From an uncultured Cellulophaga sp. (GTDB taxonomy: Bacteria; Bacteroidota; Bacteroidia; Flavobacteriales; Flavobacteriaceae): a DNA stretch of 64,000 nucleotides. Made by a program: the position numbers and the translations under genes. The notes under the pieces were generated by a model. It saw nothing but the letters and a program-made list of their open reading frames with translations, searched no databases and was not told the DNA's origin. The stretch lies in the NCBI GenBank assembly GCA_947496695.1, contig CANMEI010000001.1:372001-436000 (forward strand). The letters are read 5' to 3'. Below are positions 47,880-57,789 of this stretch, piece by piece; the first letter of the stretch is position 1; every line of letters starts with the position of its first letter.

Positions 47880-48344
47880 TTATTTCCAGTTATGGCTACT
47901 TAATTTTAAAGCTGCAATAACTATATCTTTTCTACTAATTTGCCCTACTAGAATTCCATTTTGTAATACAGGTAATCTCCGTCTATTATTTTTATGAAAT
48001 ATACCAGCAGCATCAAAAATACTAATACCACTTGTGATTGACTCAACATCTTTAGTCATATAACATTCTACTCTTTTATCTAAAATAGGTTGATTAAAAT
48101 ATCTACTCTCAGATATTGTTTTCATACAATCCGCTTCAGAAATAATACCTACTAAAAAGCCATTATTATCTAAAACAGGTCCGCCAGAAATATTATACTT
48201 GGTAAAAAGCTCCATAACTTCTAATATTGATTGTTCTGGAGAAAAGGTTACCAATTTTTTAGTCATATAATCTTCGACCAAAATAGGAGCATCATATTCC
48301 TTTTTTATTACTTTTCTTATCCCTTGAAAACTTTTAATGCCCAT
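47880..48344 (-). CDS. CBS domain pair protein
   Basis: 154 residues with two CBS domains: YMTKKLVTFSPEQSILEVME ... GGPVLDNNGFLVGIISEADC (about residues 25-76) and CYMTKDVESITSGISIFDAA ... RRRLPVLQNGILVGQISRKDI (about 92-146). CBS pairs bind adenine nucleotides such as AMP or ATP and act as sensors. No fused catalytic domain is present. The gene is alone on the minus strand and opens a divergent region upstream of the M28 peptidase gene. Confidence 0.9.
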   Translation of the reverse strand: MGIKSFQGIRKVIKKEYDAPILVEDYMTKKLVTFSPEQSILEVMELFTKYNISGGPVLDNNGFLVGIISEADCMKTISESRYFNQPILDKRVECYMTKDVESITSGISIFDAAGIFHKNNRRRLPVLQNGILVGQISRKDIVIAALKLSSHNWK

Positions 48345-48562
48345 ACTGATTTATTTTAAGTTGATTTATAAAGATAACATTTATTTTTAACATAATAATA
48401 ACAAATATGTTAATTAACAGTAATAATAATAAATTTTTACTTAAAATAAATTGTTATAAGTAATAGCTAAACACAATACATCTACAATATTATTAATATT
48501 TTATACTTTTATAGATGCAATCATTCTGTATAATGATTACATTATTCCAAAATCAACTACCA

Positions 48563-50848
48563 ATGAAAAAAAATGCTTCTACTTTAAGTCTTATAATATT
48601 AATTTTTATAACATATTGGGGGTTTAAACTTTCAATGCCAAGTTATAAAGCAGATGCAACGACTAGTTTAACTAGTTTTTCAACAGATAGAGCATTAAAA
48701 CATGTGAAAAATATTTCAAAAAAACCACATGCGGTAGGTTTTCCTGCTCATATTGAAGTTAAAAACTACATTGTTTCCGAACTTAAGAAAATGGGCTTAG
48801 AAACTAATTTACAAACAGGATATACTGCTGGAGACTGGGCAAACTTAAGTCAAGCAACAAACATACTTGCACGTATTAGAGGGTCTGGCAATGGCAAAGC
48901 ATTGTTATTACTTTCTCATTACGATAGTAATCCGCACTCTTCATTTGGTGCAAGTGATGCTGGTAGTGGCGTAGCAACAATACTTGAAGGCGTTCGCGCT
49001 TTTCTAAGCGAAAACAAAACTCCAAAAAATGATGTCATTATTTTACTTTCTGATGCGGAAGAATTAGGTTTAAATGGTGCTTCATTATTTGTAAACAAGC
49101 ACCCTTGGTCTAAAGATGTTGGTTTAGTTTTAAATTTTGAGGCACGTGGTAGTGGCGGACCATCTTACATGTTAGTTGAGACCAACAAAGGAAATGCCAA
49201 CTTAATTAAAGAATTTACCAAAGCTAACCCTGATTATCCTGTAGCAAATTCACTTGTGTATAGTATTTACAAAATGCTACCTAATGACACTGACTTAACC
49301 GTTTTTAGAGAAGATGGAAATATCGAAGGATTAAATTTTGCATTTATTGATGACCATTTTGATTACCATACCGCAAAAGACACTTATGACAGATTAGATA
49401 AAAAAACACTTGCACACCAAGGGAGCTACTTAATGCCTCTATTGCATTATTTTAGCAATTCTGACCTAAATAACATTAAAAGTGAAACTGATTATAATTA
49501 TTTTAACGTTCCATTTTTTAAACTAGTTTCCTACCCTTTTGACTGGGTTTGGCCTATGTTTGGTATTGCTATTTTACTCTTCATTATACTATTAATTTAT
49601 GGGTTCAAAAAAGAATCATTAACAATAAAAGGAGTTTTAAAAGGTTTTATTCCACTTTTAATAGCTTTAATCATCAATGGTATAATTGGCTTTTTTAGTT
49701 TTAAAATACTCAAAAAAATATACCCACAATACCAAGATATTTTACATGGTTTCACCTATAATGGATACGAATATATTACCGCATTTGTTTTATTATCAAT
49801 CTCAGTTTGCTTTTATAGTTATCAAAAATTCAGAAAAGTAAGTACTTCTGATTTAGTTGTCGCACCTATATTTATATGGTTACTAATTTGTGGAGGATTA
49901 ACAGCTTATTTACCAGGAGCCAATTTTTTTGTGATTCCGGTATACGCTATATTAGGATCATTGCTAGTATTAATTAATCAAAAAAAGCCAAATGTATTTT
50001 TACTGGTATTCTTAGCGTTACCAGCAATTTGGATCTTCACTCCGTTTATAAAAATGTTTCCTGTTGGTTTAGGATTAAAAATGATGGTTGCCTCAACTGC
50101 ATTAACCTCATTAGTGTTTTTTCTACTCCTACCAATTTTCGGATTTTATAAGCACAAAGGTAGATTAGCACTCATAGCTTTACTGTTGTGTTTTGGGTTT
50201 ATAGTTAGTGCTCATATAAATTCAGGCTATGATGAAAATAAAGCCCAACCAACAAGTTTACTTTATGTATATAATGATGATGATAAATCTACCAATTGGG
50301 CAACTTACGATCACGAATTATCAAATTGGACGAAACAGTTTATAACTGATAATAAGAAAAATGCAGAGGCCTTAAATGCACAAGTTATTAGTAGTAAATA
50401 TAGTTCAGGATTTACATTTACAGCCCCTGCCCCGTTTAAAAATCTTGCTATTCCTGAAATCAATACAACTAAAGATACCGTAATTGGTAATCAACGATTT
50501 ATAGAAATTTGCATTAAACCAAATAGAAATGTAAACCGATTAGATCTTTTTAGTAATGAAGTATCAATTAATAAAGCAAAAATAAATACCATTCCACTTC
50601 CTGAGGACTTTTTACTAAATAGAAAAAAAGGAAAACTTGTTACTCATTATATAACAGATAACGCCTATACCGAAATTGAATTGGTGATTCCGAAGAATGA
50701 AAAATTATCATTAACCATATATGAAGCTTCAAACGATTTATTGACGAATAAACAATTTACAATACCCGCAAGGCCAAAAGACAACATCCCAATGCCTTTT
50801 GTTTTAAATGATGCTATATTGATAACTAAAACAATATCTTTTGAATAA
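48563..50848 (+). CDS. M28 family metallopeptidase fused to a polytopic membrane domain
   Basis: 761 residues. One N-terminal transmembrane segment (TLSLIILIFITYWGF) is followed by an M28 zinc aminopeptidase domain with SHYDSNPHSSFGASDAGSGV (H-x-D), LLSDAEELGLNGASLF (E-E) and DDHFDYHTAKDTYDRLD (zinc His). About seven to eight membrane helices follow (residues about 330-570), then a C-terminal periplasmic beta-rich domain. The layout resembles eukaryotic Fxna/ERMP1-type membrane peptidases. The substrate is unknown. The start MKKNASTLS at 48563 is preferred to the more distal in-frame ATGs. The next gene overlaps its end by 8 bp. Confidence 0.88.
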   Translation: MKKNASTLSLIILIFITYWGFKLSMPSYKADATTSLTSFSTDRALKHVKNISKKPHAVGFPAHIEVKNYIVSELKKMGLETNLQTGYTAGDWANLSQATNILARIRGSGNGKALLLLSHYDSNPHSSFGASDAGSGVATILEGVRAFLSENKTPKNDVIILLSDAEELGLNGASLFVNKHPWSKDVGLVLNFEARGSGGPSYMLVETNKGNANLIKEFTKANPDYPVANSLVYSIYKMLPNDTDLTVFREDGNIEGLNFAFIDDHFDYHTAKDTYDRLDKKTLAHQGSYLMPLLHYFSNSDLNNIKSETDYNYFNVPFFKLVSYPFDWVWPMFGIAILLFIILLIYGFKKESLTIKGVLKGFIPLLIALIINGIIGFFSFKILKKIYPQYQDILHGFTYNGYEYITAFVLLSISVCFYSYQKFRKVSTSDLVVAPIFIWLLICGGLTAYLPGANFFVIPVYAILGSLLVLINQKKPNVFLLVFLALPAIWIFTPFIKMFPVGLGLKMMVASTALTSLVFFLLLPIFGFYKHKGRLALIALLLCFGFIVSAHINSGYDENKAQPTSLLYVYNDDDKSTNWATYDHELSNWTKQFITDNKKNAEALNAQVISSKYSSGFTFTAPAPFKNLAIPEINTTKDTVIGNQRFIEICIKPNRNVNRLDLFSNEVSINKAKINTIPLPEDFLLNRKKGKLVTHYITDNAYTEIELVIPKNEKLSLTIYEASNDLLTNKQFTIPARPKDNIPMPFVLNDAILITKTISFE

Positions 50849-51653
50849 TAACACTATAGGAATTATTGGCTGTGGATGGTTAGGTTTACCATTAGCTAAA
50901 ACTTTTATTAAAGCTGGTTTTACCGTAAAAGGAACAACTACTTCTAAAAACAAAATTGATATCCTTAAAAATGAAGGTATAGATGCATCTATAATTTCAC
51001 TTACTGAAAATGAAATTAAAGGTAATATTCAAGGTTTCTTAAAAGATATCAATACATTAATAATTAATGTACCTCCAAAATTACGAGGATCTAATAAAGA
51101 AAATTATGTAGCTAAAATGTCATTACTACACAGCACTATTAAAAATTCAACTATAAAAAACGTAATATTCGCAAGTAGTACAGCCGTTTATGGTGATTTT
51201 GATGGTGAAGTTTCTGAAAAAACCAAAACAGAGCCTGTCACAGAATCAGGCAAACAACTAATAGAATCAGAACAAATATTTAGTGAGGACAATTCATTAC
51301 AAACCACCATTATAAGGTTTGGCGGACTAATTAGTGAAGATCGACATCCTGTAACCATGCTTTCAAAAAAAAATACAATTGAGAACGGCAATATGCCTGT
51401 GAATCTTATACATAGAAATGATTGCATACGAGTTATAATTGCAATTATTGAAAATAGTTGGTGGCAACAAATAATAAACGCTGTTTACCCATACCACCCA
51501 TCAAAAAAAGAATATTATACACTTGAAGCTGATAAAAAAGGGCTAAAAAGCCCTAAATATTTATTGAATAATCATAAAAAAGGTAAAAAAATAAATTCTA
51601 CATTTCTTACAAACGTTAAAAATTTTGAATTCTTAACTTCAATAATAAGCTAG
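50841..51653 (+). CDS. NAD(P)-dependent epimerase/dehydratase-like protein (SDR, YeeZ-type)
   Basis: 270 residues. TTG start at 50841 (MNNNTIGIIGCGWLGLPLAK) overlaps the end of the peptidase gene by 8 bp. A Rossmann G-C-G-W-L-G-x-P motif opens the protein and FASSTAVYGDFDGEVSEKTK provides the S...Y-like active region of extended SDR enzymes. The canonical Y-x-x-x-K is not clear at the usual place, as in YeeZ-like members. It ends PSKKEYYTLEADKKGLKSP. The substrate is unknown. The overlapping start suggests coupling to the M28 peptidase. Confidence 0.82.
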   Translation: MNNNTIGIIGCGWLGLPLAKTFIKAGFTVKGTTTSKNKIDILKNEGIDASIISLTENEIKGNIQGFLKDINTLIINVPPKLRGSNKENYVAKMSLLHSTIKNSTIKNVIFASSTAVYGDFDGEVSEKTKTEPVTESGKQLIESEQIFSEDNSLQTTIIRFGGLISEDRHPVTMLSKKNTIENGNMPVNLIHRNDCIRVIIAIIENSWWQQIINAVYPYHPSKKEYYTLEADKKGLKSPKYLLNNHKKGKKINSTFLTNVKNFEFLTSIIS

Positions 51654-51764
51654 TTCACCACACAAAAAAGTTATTTCACAACAAATAAAGTGTAAGAAAG
51701 TTAATTGAGATTTAATTTTCATCGATAAATAATACCTTTAAACTGAATTAAAAGTCGATTATTT

Positions 51765-52139
51765 ATGGAAAAAACAAGTTTAAAAACAAAGGTGCTTTCT
51801 GATATAGAAAGCTTAATTGCTCAGAGCTATCCAAATCGAAAAATAACTTTAAGAAACAAAAACCTACATATTGCAATTATTAAAAAATGCTACAATGCAG
51901 CTAGTGTTTCAATTAATTACCACCGTAAAAGAATTGAAATGGATATTGTATTAGATGATAATGCATACAACCCTAATCTAGTAAATATAGAAATACCGAC
52001 TGTACGCGCTAATTTCTATTTTTTAAATCTTATTGAATTTTTAAAATCTTGCATTTCAAATGACAATAAGAGCATTGCTTTTTATGCTAGTTTAATACAT
52101 GCTCACACAAATAAAAACACATATTTAGTAGCAAATTAA
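51765..52139 (+). CDS. Conserved-looking cytoplasmic protein of unknown function
   Basis: 124 residues, no signal peptide or membrane segment. It begins MEKTSLKTKVLSDIESLIAQ and contains VSINYHRKRIEMDIVLDD in the middle; it looks alpha/beta. I do not recognise the family. It stands alone between the SDR gene and a strong terminator at 52164-52197, so it is likely a separately expressed gene. Confidence 0.6.
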   Translation: MEKTSLKTKVLSDIESLIAQSYPNRKITLRNKNLHIAIIKKCYNAASVSINYHRKRIEMDIVLDDNAYNPNLVNIEIPTVRANFYFLNLIEFLKSCISNDNKSIAFYASLIHAHTNKNTYLVAN

Positions 52140-52163
52140 ATAATACACCAACTAATCAAAAAT

Positions 52164-52197
52164 AAAAGAGATGCTTTGTAAAAAAGCATCTCTTTTT
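52164..52197 (+). terminator. Intrinsic terminator
   Basis: AAAAGAGATGCTTT / AAAGCATCTCTTTT hairpin, then a T run. It ends the 124-residue protein gene. Confidence 0.9.
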
Positions 52198-52290
52198 GTT
52201 TTTAGCTATATTTCATATAGATTAATTTAACAACTTACTACAAATAAATTTTATAGCTTAGCAATCCAACATTTTGATATGAACAGTAAT

Positions 52291-52995
52291 ATGAAAAAAA
52301 TAACATTTGCAATATTAATATCTATAAGTTTTTTAGGAACAGCACAGACAAAAACTGAATTACAAAACCATTACGAAGCTTTTTACAAAGAAATGCGCAA
52401 GCAGGGCGATATTAATGGTATTATAAATGCATTAACACATTTAAATGTAATATCACCTTCAACAGAACGAAAAGACACTCTAGCATATGTTTATGCAAAC
52501 GATGGGCAACACATGCAAGCCTTAAACACCATTGGTATTGAAAAAAAGAGTAATGATTCTGATTTAGCAGTACAAGTAAAAGCCATTTCTTTAAAAGCAT
52601 TAAACCAACCCAAACGTGCTATTGAACAATTTGAAGTATTATACAATAGAAACCAAAACCCATATATAGCATACGAGTTAGCTGATTTAAAAATTCAAAC
52701 CGAAGATTCAAACGGTGCTCTTACATATATTGAATATGGTTTAGCGAATGCTAAAGATGATATGAAGCATGCTTTTTATGAGCGCCAACAACCTTATGAA
52801 GTTTCATTAAAAGCTGCATTCTACAATTTAAAAGGTTTAGTTCAATTTAACCTTAATAAAGAAGATATTGATACCGCTCTAGCATCAATTAATGAAGCGT
52901 TAGCAATAGCTCCAAACTTTAACTTAGCAAGTTTAACAAAACAAGCTTTAGAGTCTAGGAAAAATCCTCCTACTGAAACTACTCCAAAAAAGTAA
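52291..52995 (+). CDS. Secreted TPR-like protein
   Basis: 234 residues from the ATG at 52291 (MKKITFAILISISFLGTA is a signal peptide; an upstream in-frame ATG at 52279 adds four residues). The mature part is helical and repeat-like: LAYVYANDGQHMQALNTIGI, AISLKALNQPKRAIEQFEVL, FNLNKEDIDTALASINEALA and AIAPNFNLASLTKQALESRK have the spacing of tetratricopeptide repeats. Periplasmic scaffold is the likely role. It is followed by a strong terminator. Confidence 0.75.
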   Translation: MKKITFAILISISFLGTAQTKTELQNHYEAFYKEMRKQGDINGIINALTHLNVISPSTERKDTLAYVYANDGQHMQALNTIGIEKKSNDSDLAVQVKAISLKALNQPKRAIEQFEVLYNRNQNPYIAYELADLKIQTEDSNGALTYIEYGLANAKDDMKHAFYERQQPYEVSLKAAFYNLKGLVQFNLNKEDIDTALASINEALAIAPNFNLASLTKQALESRKNPPTETTPKK

Positions 52996-53006
52996 AACAC
53001 AATATC

Positions 53007-53040
53007 AAAAAAAGCGAGCTTAAAGGCTCGCTTTTTTTTT
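53007..53040. terminator. Intrinsic terminator
   Basis: GCGAGC / GCTCGC hairpin extended by A and T runs, with nine T residues on the plus strand. It separates the TPR gene from the convergent NTF2-like gene. Confidence 0.9.
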
Positions 53041-53064
53041 AATGTTTAAAACTATAATATCGCG

Positions 53065-53559
53065 TTACTGCTTCATATTCTCAATAAGCAACTCATCATC
53101 ACTTTTCTTTAAAGCTATTACCTCAGGCACCTTTTCATTGGGTATGGCTATTGATAACACATAATGTGTTATTTTCCAATCATTTTTTATTTTTTTCAAA
53201 ACTCCAGAACCACGACATATCCCCATTTGTGTATCAAGTAATTCATCAAACCAAGCAAAATCATTAGCTTTATTTATATAGATATTACGTTCTACAGCTA
53301 AAAAACTCCATGCTTTGCCTTTGTCAAAATGTGGTTTAGCATATGTTCTAAAAGCTTTATTTTGCCAATTCTCCTTTGCATCAGTACCAATAAAGACGGC
53401 ATCATTAGTCATTAAACCAAAGTAGTCATCAAAATTAGCGTTCGCAGCAGCTTTATGCCAACTATCAAGAGTATTGTTTATTTCTTTTTTTACTTGACTC
53501 TCCTTTTGTTGTCCAAAACAAGTAAACGATAAAAAAAATATTATAATAAACTTATTCAT
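53065..53559 (-). CDS. Secreted NTF2/SnoaL-like protein
   Basis: 164 residues. A signal peptide MNKFIIIFFLSFTCFG is followed by an NTF2-like alpha+beta cone: NTLDSWHKAAANANFDDYFG, LMTNDAVFIGTDAKENW and AWFDELLDTQMGICRGSGVL. The SnoaL_3 type fits best. Such domains often bind small molecules; the enzymatic residues are not clear. An ATG at 53559 is preferred over the TTG one codon upstream. It overlaps the end of the lipoprotein gene by 8 bp, so the two are an operon. Confidence 0.82.
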   Translation of the reverse strand: MNKFIIIFFLSFTCFGQQKESQVKKEINNTLDSWHKAAANANFDDYFGLMTNDAVFIGTDAKENWQNKAFRTYAKPHFDKGKAWSFLAVERNIYINKANDFAWFDELLDTQMGICRGSGVLKKIKNDWKITHYVLSIAIPNEKVPEVIALKKSDDELLIENMKQ

Positions 53560-54046
53560 CAAACAAAATTTTTGAGTGTATATTACGGTTTATCACAACT
53601 GAAAATTGATTGTTATATGCATTAAATGCATCGACCATTTCAATAACGGCTTCCCTAGGGTTTATATTAAAATTTTTATTCATCTTAATTTTTAAAACAT
53701 AAGTTCTAAAAACTTTCTGCCTGCTTTTAATATCTGACATATCAAAAACTTCAGGATATTCTGATTTACTTAAAAGTTTTTCTTTCTCTATTAAATCTTC
53801 AACAACAATTATTAAATCATCATCTGTTTCGCAATTATAAATTGCATTAAATGCCGTATTGAGTGAATTATATTCTGTCCAATCTTTTAAAACTTCTGTT
53901 GCTCCTGAACTCGGCGAAACCTTTTTAGGTAGTTTTTTTAAATCTAATAAATTAGTAAATGCTTGATCTTTTTCACCTGTTGATTTTTCATCTTTGCATG
54001 ACAAAAATCCTATTATAAATAGAAATATAAGTACTATTTTCTTCAT
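53552..54046 (-). CDS. Lipoprotein of unknown function
   Basis: 164 residues. A lipoprotein signal MKKIVLIFLFIIGFLSCKDE has the cysteine near residue 17, so the protein is probably anchored in the outer or inner membrane. The longer frame from 54088 would add 14 residues before the signal and is not used. The body is charged and helical (ENDDDLIIVVEDLIEKEK-like segments). No family is recognised. It overlaps the NTF2-like gene start by 8 bp and lies just beyond the terminator of the operon ending at 54147. Confidence 0.75.
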   Translation of the reverse strand: MKKIVLIFLFIIGFLSCKDEKSTGEKDQAFTNLLDLKKLPKKVSPSSGATEVLKDWTEYNSLNTAFNAIYNCETDDDLIIVVEDLIEKEKLLSKSEYPEVFDMSDIKSRQKVFRTYVLKIKMNKNFNINPREAVIEMVDAFNAYNNQFSVVINRNIHSKILFDE

Positions 54047-54100
54047 AATGCTAAGGTACAAATTTTTAATTCTGTTTGTAATAGCCACTTATTTCACATA

Positions 54101-54132
54101 AAAAATCCTCTGCAGTATTGGCAAAGGATTTT
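54101..54132 (-). terminator. Terminator of the polyamine-rimK operon
   Basis: On the minus strand AAAATCCTTTGC / GCAGAGGATTTT forms a hairpin followed by T residues, 15 bp after the rimK fusion stop. Confidence 0.8.
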
Positions 54133-54146
54133 CATTATTTTATTAC

Positions 54147-55517
54147 TTAAAGCTTAAATTTTAATTTTGCTTCAATTCCCATAATCATACTGTTTGCAAT
54201 ATCTTTCCCAGTCGCGTTTTCAATGCCTTCTAAACCTGGAGAAGAATTTACTTCTAACAATAATGGACCTTTGTTAGAGCGTATAATATCTACCCCTGCA
54301 ACTGCAAGGTTCAATACTTTAGCTGCCTTAATAGCTAATTTTTTCTCTTCTTGAGTTATTTTTATAACTGATGCTTTACCTCCTTGGTGGATATTAGCTC
54401 TAAACTCACCTTTAGCTGCTTGTCTTTGCATGGAAGCAATTACTTTACCGTTTATCACAAAACAACGAATATCTTGACCGTTTGCTTCTTTTATAAACTC
54501 TTGCACCAGTATGTTCGTTTGCACACTTTTAAATGCATTTATAACACTTTCCGCTGCTTTATTAGTTTCTGCTAATACAACACCTTTACCTTGTGTACTT
54601 TCTAAAAGTTTGATGATTAACGGCGCACCATTCACCATTCTTATTAAATCTTTTGTATCTAATGGGGACTTTGCAAAACCTGTAATAGGAATATGAATAT
54701 CATTTTTAGAAAACAATTGTGATGCAAAAAGTTTATCACGAGATTGAGTAATGGCCTCTGCTGAATTTAAACAATACACTCCTAAATTATCAAACTGACG
54801 AATTAAAGCACAACCATAAAAAGTTACTGCCGGTTTAATACGTGGAATAATAGCATCAAATTCATTTAATATATTACCACCACGGTATCTAATCTCAGGA
54901 GAGTTAGCATCTAGTTTCATATATGAATGTTCCACATTTAAAAACACCATTTCATGACCACGAGCTTGCCCAGCTTCCATTAATCTTTTATTACTATACA
55001 AGTTAGGATTACTAGCTAATACTGCAATTTTAAGTCCCGTTTTTTCTTTGAAATAGTTTGCATACTTAGCAACAATTTCTGCAGATGAAAACTCTTGCAT
55101 TAAAAAATTAGCTGCAGGATTAACAACATATCTACTGTTCAATGCTTCTCTCCCTAATAACATACGAAACTCCATCGTATCTCTATTAGCTAAAGTTAAC
55201 TCTATTTCAAAAGTTTTGCCTCCTAATGTTATTGGTGTTGTTACTACATAACGTTCTTCAGCTATTCCTGAAGAACTTTTTACTGTTCTTCTATCTATTA
55301 ACTTAGCTTCGGTTGAGATCGTAATGCTACGATTATCTTGTATTGGGTTTACTTCAAATTTGACCCATTCTTGTGCTCCTTTTACAAAAACTTTAGTATT
55401 AGCCGCTTGTATTGATGATGTTTTTGCTCCTGAATCTACTCTTGCTTTTATTGCAGGTATCCCTAAGTCATCAAAAACACACCACTCTTCACTTCCTACT
55501 ACTTCTAAATTTTCCAA
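54147..55517 (-). CDS. rimK: RimB-like retropepsin domain fused to RimK-type L-glutamate ligase
   Basis: 456 residues. The N-terminal part (about 1-135) has VDSGAKTSS (D28-S-G) and RMLLGREAL, the pattern of the retropepsin-like zinc/aspartic protease RimB. The C-terminal part (about 160-456) is an ATP-grasp ligase with [36 protein letters not shown] and [20 protein letters not shown], typical of RimK. RimK adds glutamates to the C-terminus of ribosomal protein S6; RimB-type proteases trim such tails. Here both are in one polypeptide. It is the last gene of a minus-strand run speA-speB-speY-acidic protein-rimK (53-bp gap to the acidic protein). Confidence in the ligase is high; the protease role is inferred. 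Confidence 0.88.
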   Translation of the reverse strand: MENLEVVGSEEWCVFDDLGIPAIKARVDSGAKTSSIQAANTKVFVKGAQEWVKFEVNPIQDNRSITISTEAKLIDRRTVKSSSGIAEERYVVTTPITLGGKTFEIELTLANRDTMEFRMLLGREALNSRYVVNPAANFLMQEFSSAEIVAKYANYFKEKTGLKIAVLASNPNLYSNKRLMEAGQARGHEMVFLNVEHSYMKLDANSPEIRYRGGNILNEFDAIIPRIKPAVTFYGCALIRQFDNLGVYCLNSAEAITQSRDKLFASQLFSKNDIHIPITGFAKSPLDTKDLIRMVNGAPLIIKLLESTQGKGVVLAETNKAAESVINAFKSVQTNILVQEFIKEANGQDIRCFVINGKVIASMQRQAAKGEFRANIHQGGKASVIKITQEEKKLAIKAAKVLNLAVAGVDIIRSNKGPLLLEVNSSPGLEGIENATGKDIANSMIMGIEAKLKFKL

Positions 55518-55570
55518 TATTGTTTTTTATTTTTGTTTAAAGTTGCTTAACCGAACTTTACTATTTGTTA

Positions 55571-55876
55571 TTAATCCTCTAGATCTTCACCTAATTCCTC
55601 AGGGTCAACTACTGCTTCTGGGTCATCATCATCAAAATCTTCATAATCATCTTCATCATAATTTGCCATTGTAGTTTCTAACTTTGCACTAATTTTCACT
55701 AAATACTTAGTATCTTCAGTAGTTACCTCAACAGCTTCGATACGCTCATTTTGAGCATTTTTAAATGATATAATATTCAAATCATCATACCCGTCAGGGT
55801 ATTTCTCTACCAAAAGTTTTAGAACCTCAGGTGTTAGTTTTTTAAAATCTACGATAACTCTTTTTAAATTGTCCAT
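55571..55876 (-). CDS. Small acidic-tailed protein
   Basis: 101 residues. The N-terminal 60 residues contain beta-like segments (RVIVDFKKLTPEVLKLLVEK, IEAVEVTTEDTKYLVKISAK). The last 30 are almost all Asp and Glu (YDEDDYEDFDDDDPEAVVDP, then EELGEDLED). It lies 4 bp after the speY stop and 53 bp before the rimK fusion. I know no firm family; some databases may call such proteins DNA primase, but no primase motif is present. The acidic tail next to a polyglutamylating enzyme is notable and suggests it could be a partner or substrate of it, which is a guess. Confidence 0.7.
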   Translation of the reverse strand: MDNLKRVIVDFKKLTPEVLKLLVEKYPDGYDDLNIISFKNAQNERIEAVEVTTEDTKYLVKISAKLETTMANYDEDDYEDFDDDDPEAVVDPEELGEDLED

Positions 55877-55880
55877 AAAA

Positions 55881-56858
55881 TTACATGTCTAATAAGTAAG
55901 CAAATACTAATGGTGCAACTATTGTAGCATCACTTTCAATAATAAATTTTGGGGTATTAATATCTAACTTTCCCCAAGTTATTTTCTCATTTGGCACTGC
56001 ACCAGAGTATGAACCATAACTTGTGGTTGAATCACTTATTTGACAGAAATAGCTCCAGAAAGGAGTTTCTGTACGTTCCATATCTTGGTATAACATAGGT
56101 ACTACACAAATAGGAAAATCACCAGCTATACCTCCACCAATTTGGAAAAAGCCTATTCCGTTTTCAGAATTATCAGTATACCAATCAGCTAAAAAAGTCA
56201 TGTATTCTATACCAGACTTCATAGTGCTAGCTTTTAATTCTCCTTTTAAAACATACGATGCAAAAATGTTCCCCATGGTACTATCTTCCCATCCTGGACA
56301 GATAATTGGTAAGTTTTTTTCAGCTGCAGCATACATCCAAGAGTCTTTCAAATCTATTTCATAATGCTCTTCTAAAACACCTGACAACAACATTTTGTAC
56401 ATAAACTCATGTGGCAAATAACGTTCACCTGCTTCTTCGGCATCTTTCCAAATCTTAAAAATATGCTCTTGTAGCCTTCTAAAAGCTTCTTCTTCAGGTA
56501 TGCAAGTATCTGTAACTCTATTTAATCCTTTTTCTAAAAGATCCCACTCATCTTGTGGTGTTAAATCACGATAATTAGGTACACGCTTATAATGAGAATG
56601 TGCAACCAAGTTCATAATATCTTCTTCAAGGTTCGCACCTGTACAAGAAATAATTTGAACTTTATCTTGACGGATTACCTCAGCAAATATTTTACCTAAC
56701 TCAGCAGTACTCATTGCACCAGCTAATGAAACTAACATTTTAGCGCCATTATTTAACTGCTCTTCATACCCTTTTGCTGCATCAACTAAGGCAGCTGCAT
56801 TAAAGTGTAAATAATATTTTTCTATAAAATTAGAAATTGCTCCTTTATTCTTCGTCAT
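55881..56858 (-). CDS. speY: Deoxyhypusine synthase-like protein, probable homospermidine synthase
   Basis: 325 residues. Start MTKNKGAISNF at 56858; a longer frame to 56888 would extend further into the upstream gene. The DHS fold is shown by ISCTGANLEEDIMNLVAHSH, GFFQIGGGIAGDFPICVVPM (NAD site) and ITWGKL with the catalytic lysine K297. Bacteria lack eIF5A, and the bacterial DHS homologue SpeY makes homospermidine from putrescine, a dominant polyamine of many flavobacteria. With speA and speB immediately upstream it completes arginine to homospermidine. The gene overlaps the end of speB by 14 bp. Confidence 0.88.
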   Translation of the reverse strand: MTKNKGAISNFIEKYYLHFNAAALVDAAKGYEEQLNNGAKMLVSLAGAMSTAELGKIFAEVIRQDKVQIISCTGANLEEDIMNLVAHSHYKRVPNYRDLTPQDEWDLLEKGLNRVTDTCIPEEEAFRRLQEHIFKIWKDAEEAGERYLPHEFMYKMLLSGVLEEHYEIDLKDSWMYAAAEKNLPIICPGWEDSTMGNIFASYVLKGELKASTMKSGIEYMTFLADWYTDNSENGIGFFQIGGGIAGDFPICVVPMLYQDMERTETPFWSYFCQISDSTTSYGSYSGAVPNEKITWGKLDINTPKFIIESDATIVAPLVFAYLLDM

Positions 56859-57789
56859 CTTCGAATTTTGAATTGTTTGATAATCCACCTTTATAATCTA
56901 CATCATATGAGTTATCGTACGAATCTTCAATCGCCTCACCCATAAATTTATAACTTAACATTTTATAATACAATTTTGCTGCAAGAAAATCTGATGATTT
57001 ATCAGCTTCATTAGGGCAAAGCTCAACAATATCAAAACCTACAACATTTTTCTCTTTAAATACTTCTTTTAGAAACTCTAATGTTTCATACCACAATAAA
57101 CCTCCTGGCTCAGGGGTTCCAGTTGATGGCATAATGCTTGGGTCTAATGCATCTAAATCAAATGTGATCAAAACATTATCCGTCATTAGGTCAATTACTT
57201 TATCCATCCAATATTCATCATTAACCATATCATGAGCGAAGAAAGTTTTTTCTTCATCCATAAAAGTTTTTTCTATAGCATCCATAGAACGAATACCAAC
57301 TTGAATTAAGTTTGTTGTTTGACTAGCTTCATGAACTGCACATGCATGGTTGCATTTTGTGCCATCATACGTTTCACGTAAATCGGCATGCGCATCAATA
57401 TGTAAAACAGTCAAATTATCAAAACACTCATTAAAAGCTCTAATTGTACCAATTGAGATAGAATGCTCACCTCCAAAAAGGGTTACAAATTTGTTTCTTT
57501 TAATAAAATCTTTAGTTGTTTTATGCACTGCACTTACCATAGCTTCAGGCGAACTATTTTCAGTCACAGCATCTGCTAAATAAACACCTTGCTGGTACAC
57601 TTCTGTCCCTGTTTCAATGTCATACAATTCCATGTTTTCAGATGCTTTCAAAAAAGCATCCGGACCTTTATCAGCTCCTTTTCCCCATGTACTTGTTCCA
57701 TCATAAGGCACTGGTATTAATACTACCTTTGCCGTTTCCAATTGCGCAAATTTATCTTCTATTCCCGCGTAATTGCTAGTTGTTGTCAT
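56845..57789 (-). CDS. speB: Agmatinase
   Basis: 314 residues, ureohydrolase fold. Manganese-binding motifs LFGGEHS, LHIDAHADLRETYDG and ITFDLDALDPSIMPSTGTPE are all intact. It hydrolyses agmatine to putrescine and urea. It is second in the polyamine operon and overlaps the speA end by 14 bp and the speY start by 14 bp, so the three are translationally linked. The C-terminal extension (EDSYDNSYDVDYKGGLSNNS) is acidic and beyond the core fold. Confidence 0.94.
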   Translation of the reverse strand: MTTTSNYAGIEDKFAQLETAKVVLIPVPYDGTSTWGKGADKGPDAFLKASENMELYDIETGTEVYQQGVYLADAVTENSSPEAMVSAVHKTTKDFIKRNKFVTLFGGEHSISIGTIRAFNECFDNLTVLHIDAHADLRETYDGTKCNHACAVHEASQTTNLIQVGIRSMDAIEKTFMDEEKTFFAHDMVNDEYWMDKVIDLMTDNVLITFDLDALDPSIMPSTGTPEPGGLLWYETLEFLKEVFKEKNVVGFDIVELCPNEADKSSDFLAAKLYYKMLSYKFMGEAIEDSYDNSYDVDYKGGLSNNSKFEDDEE

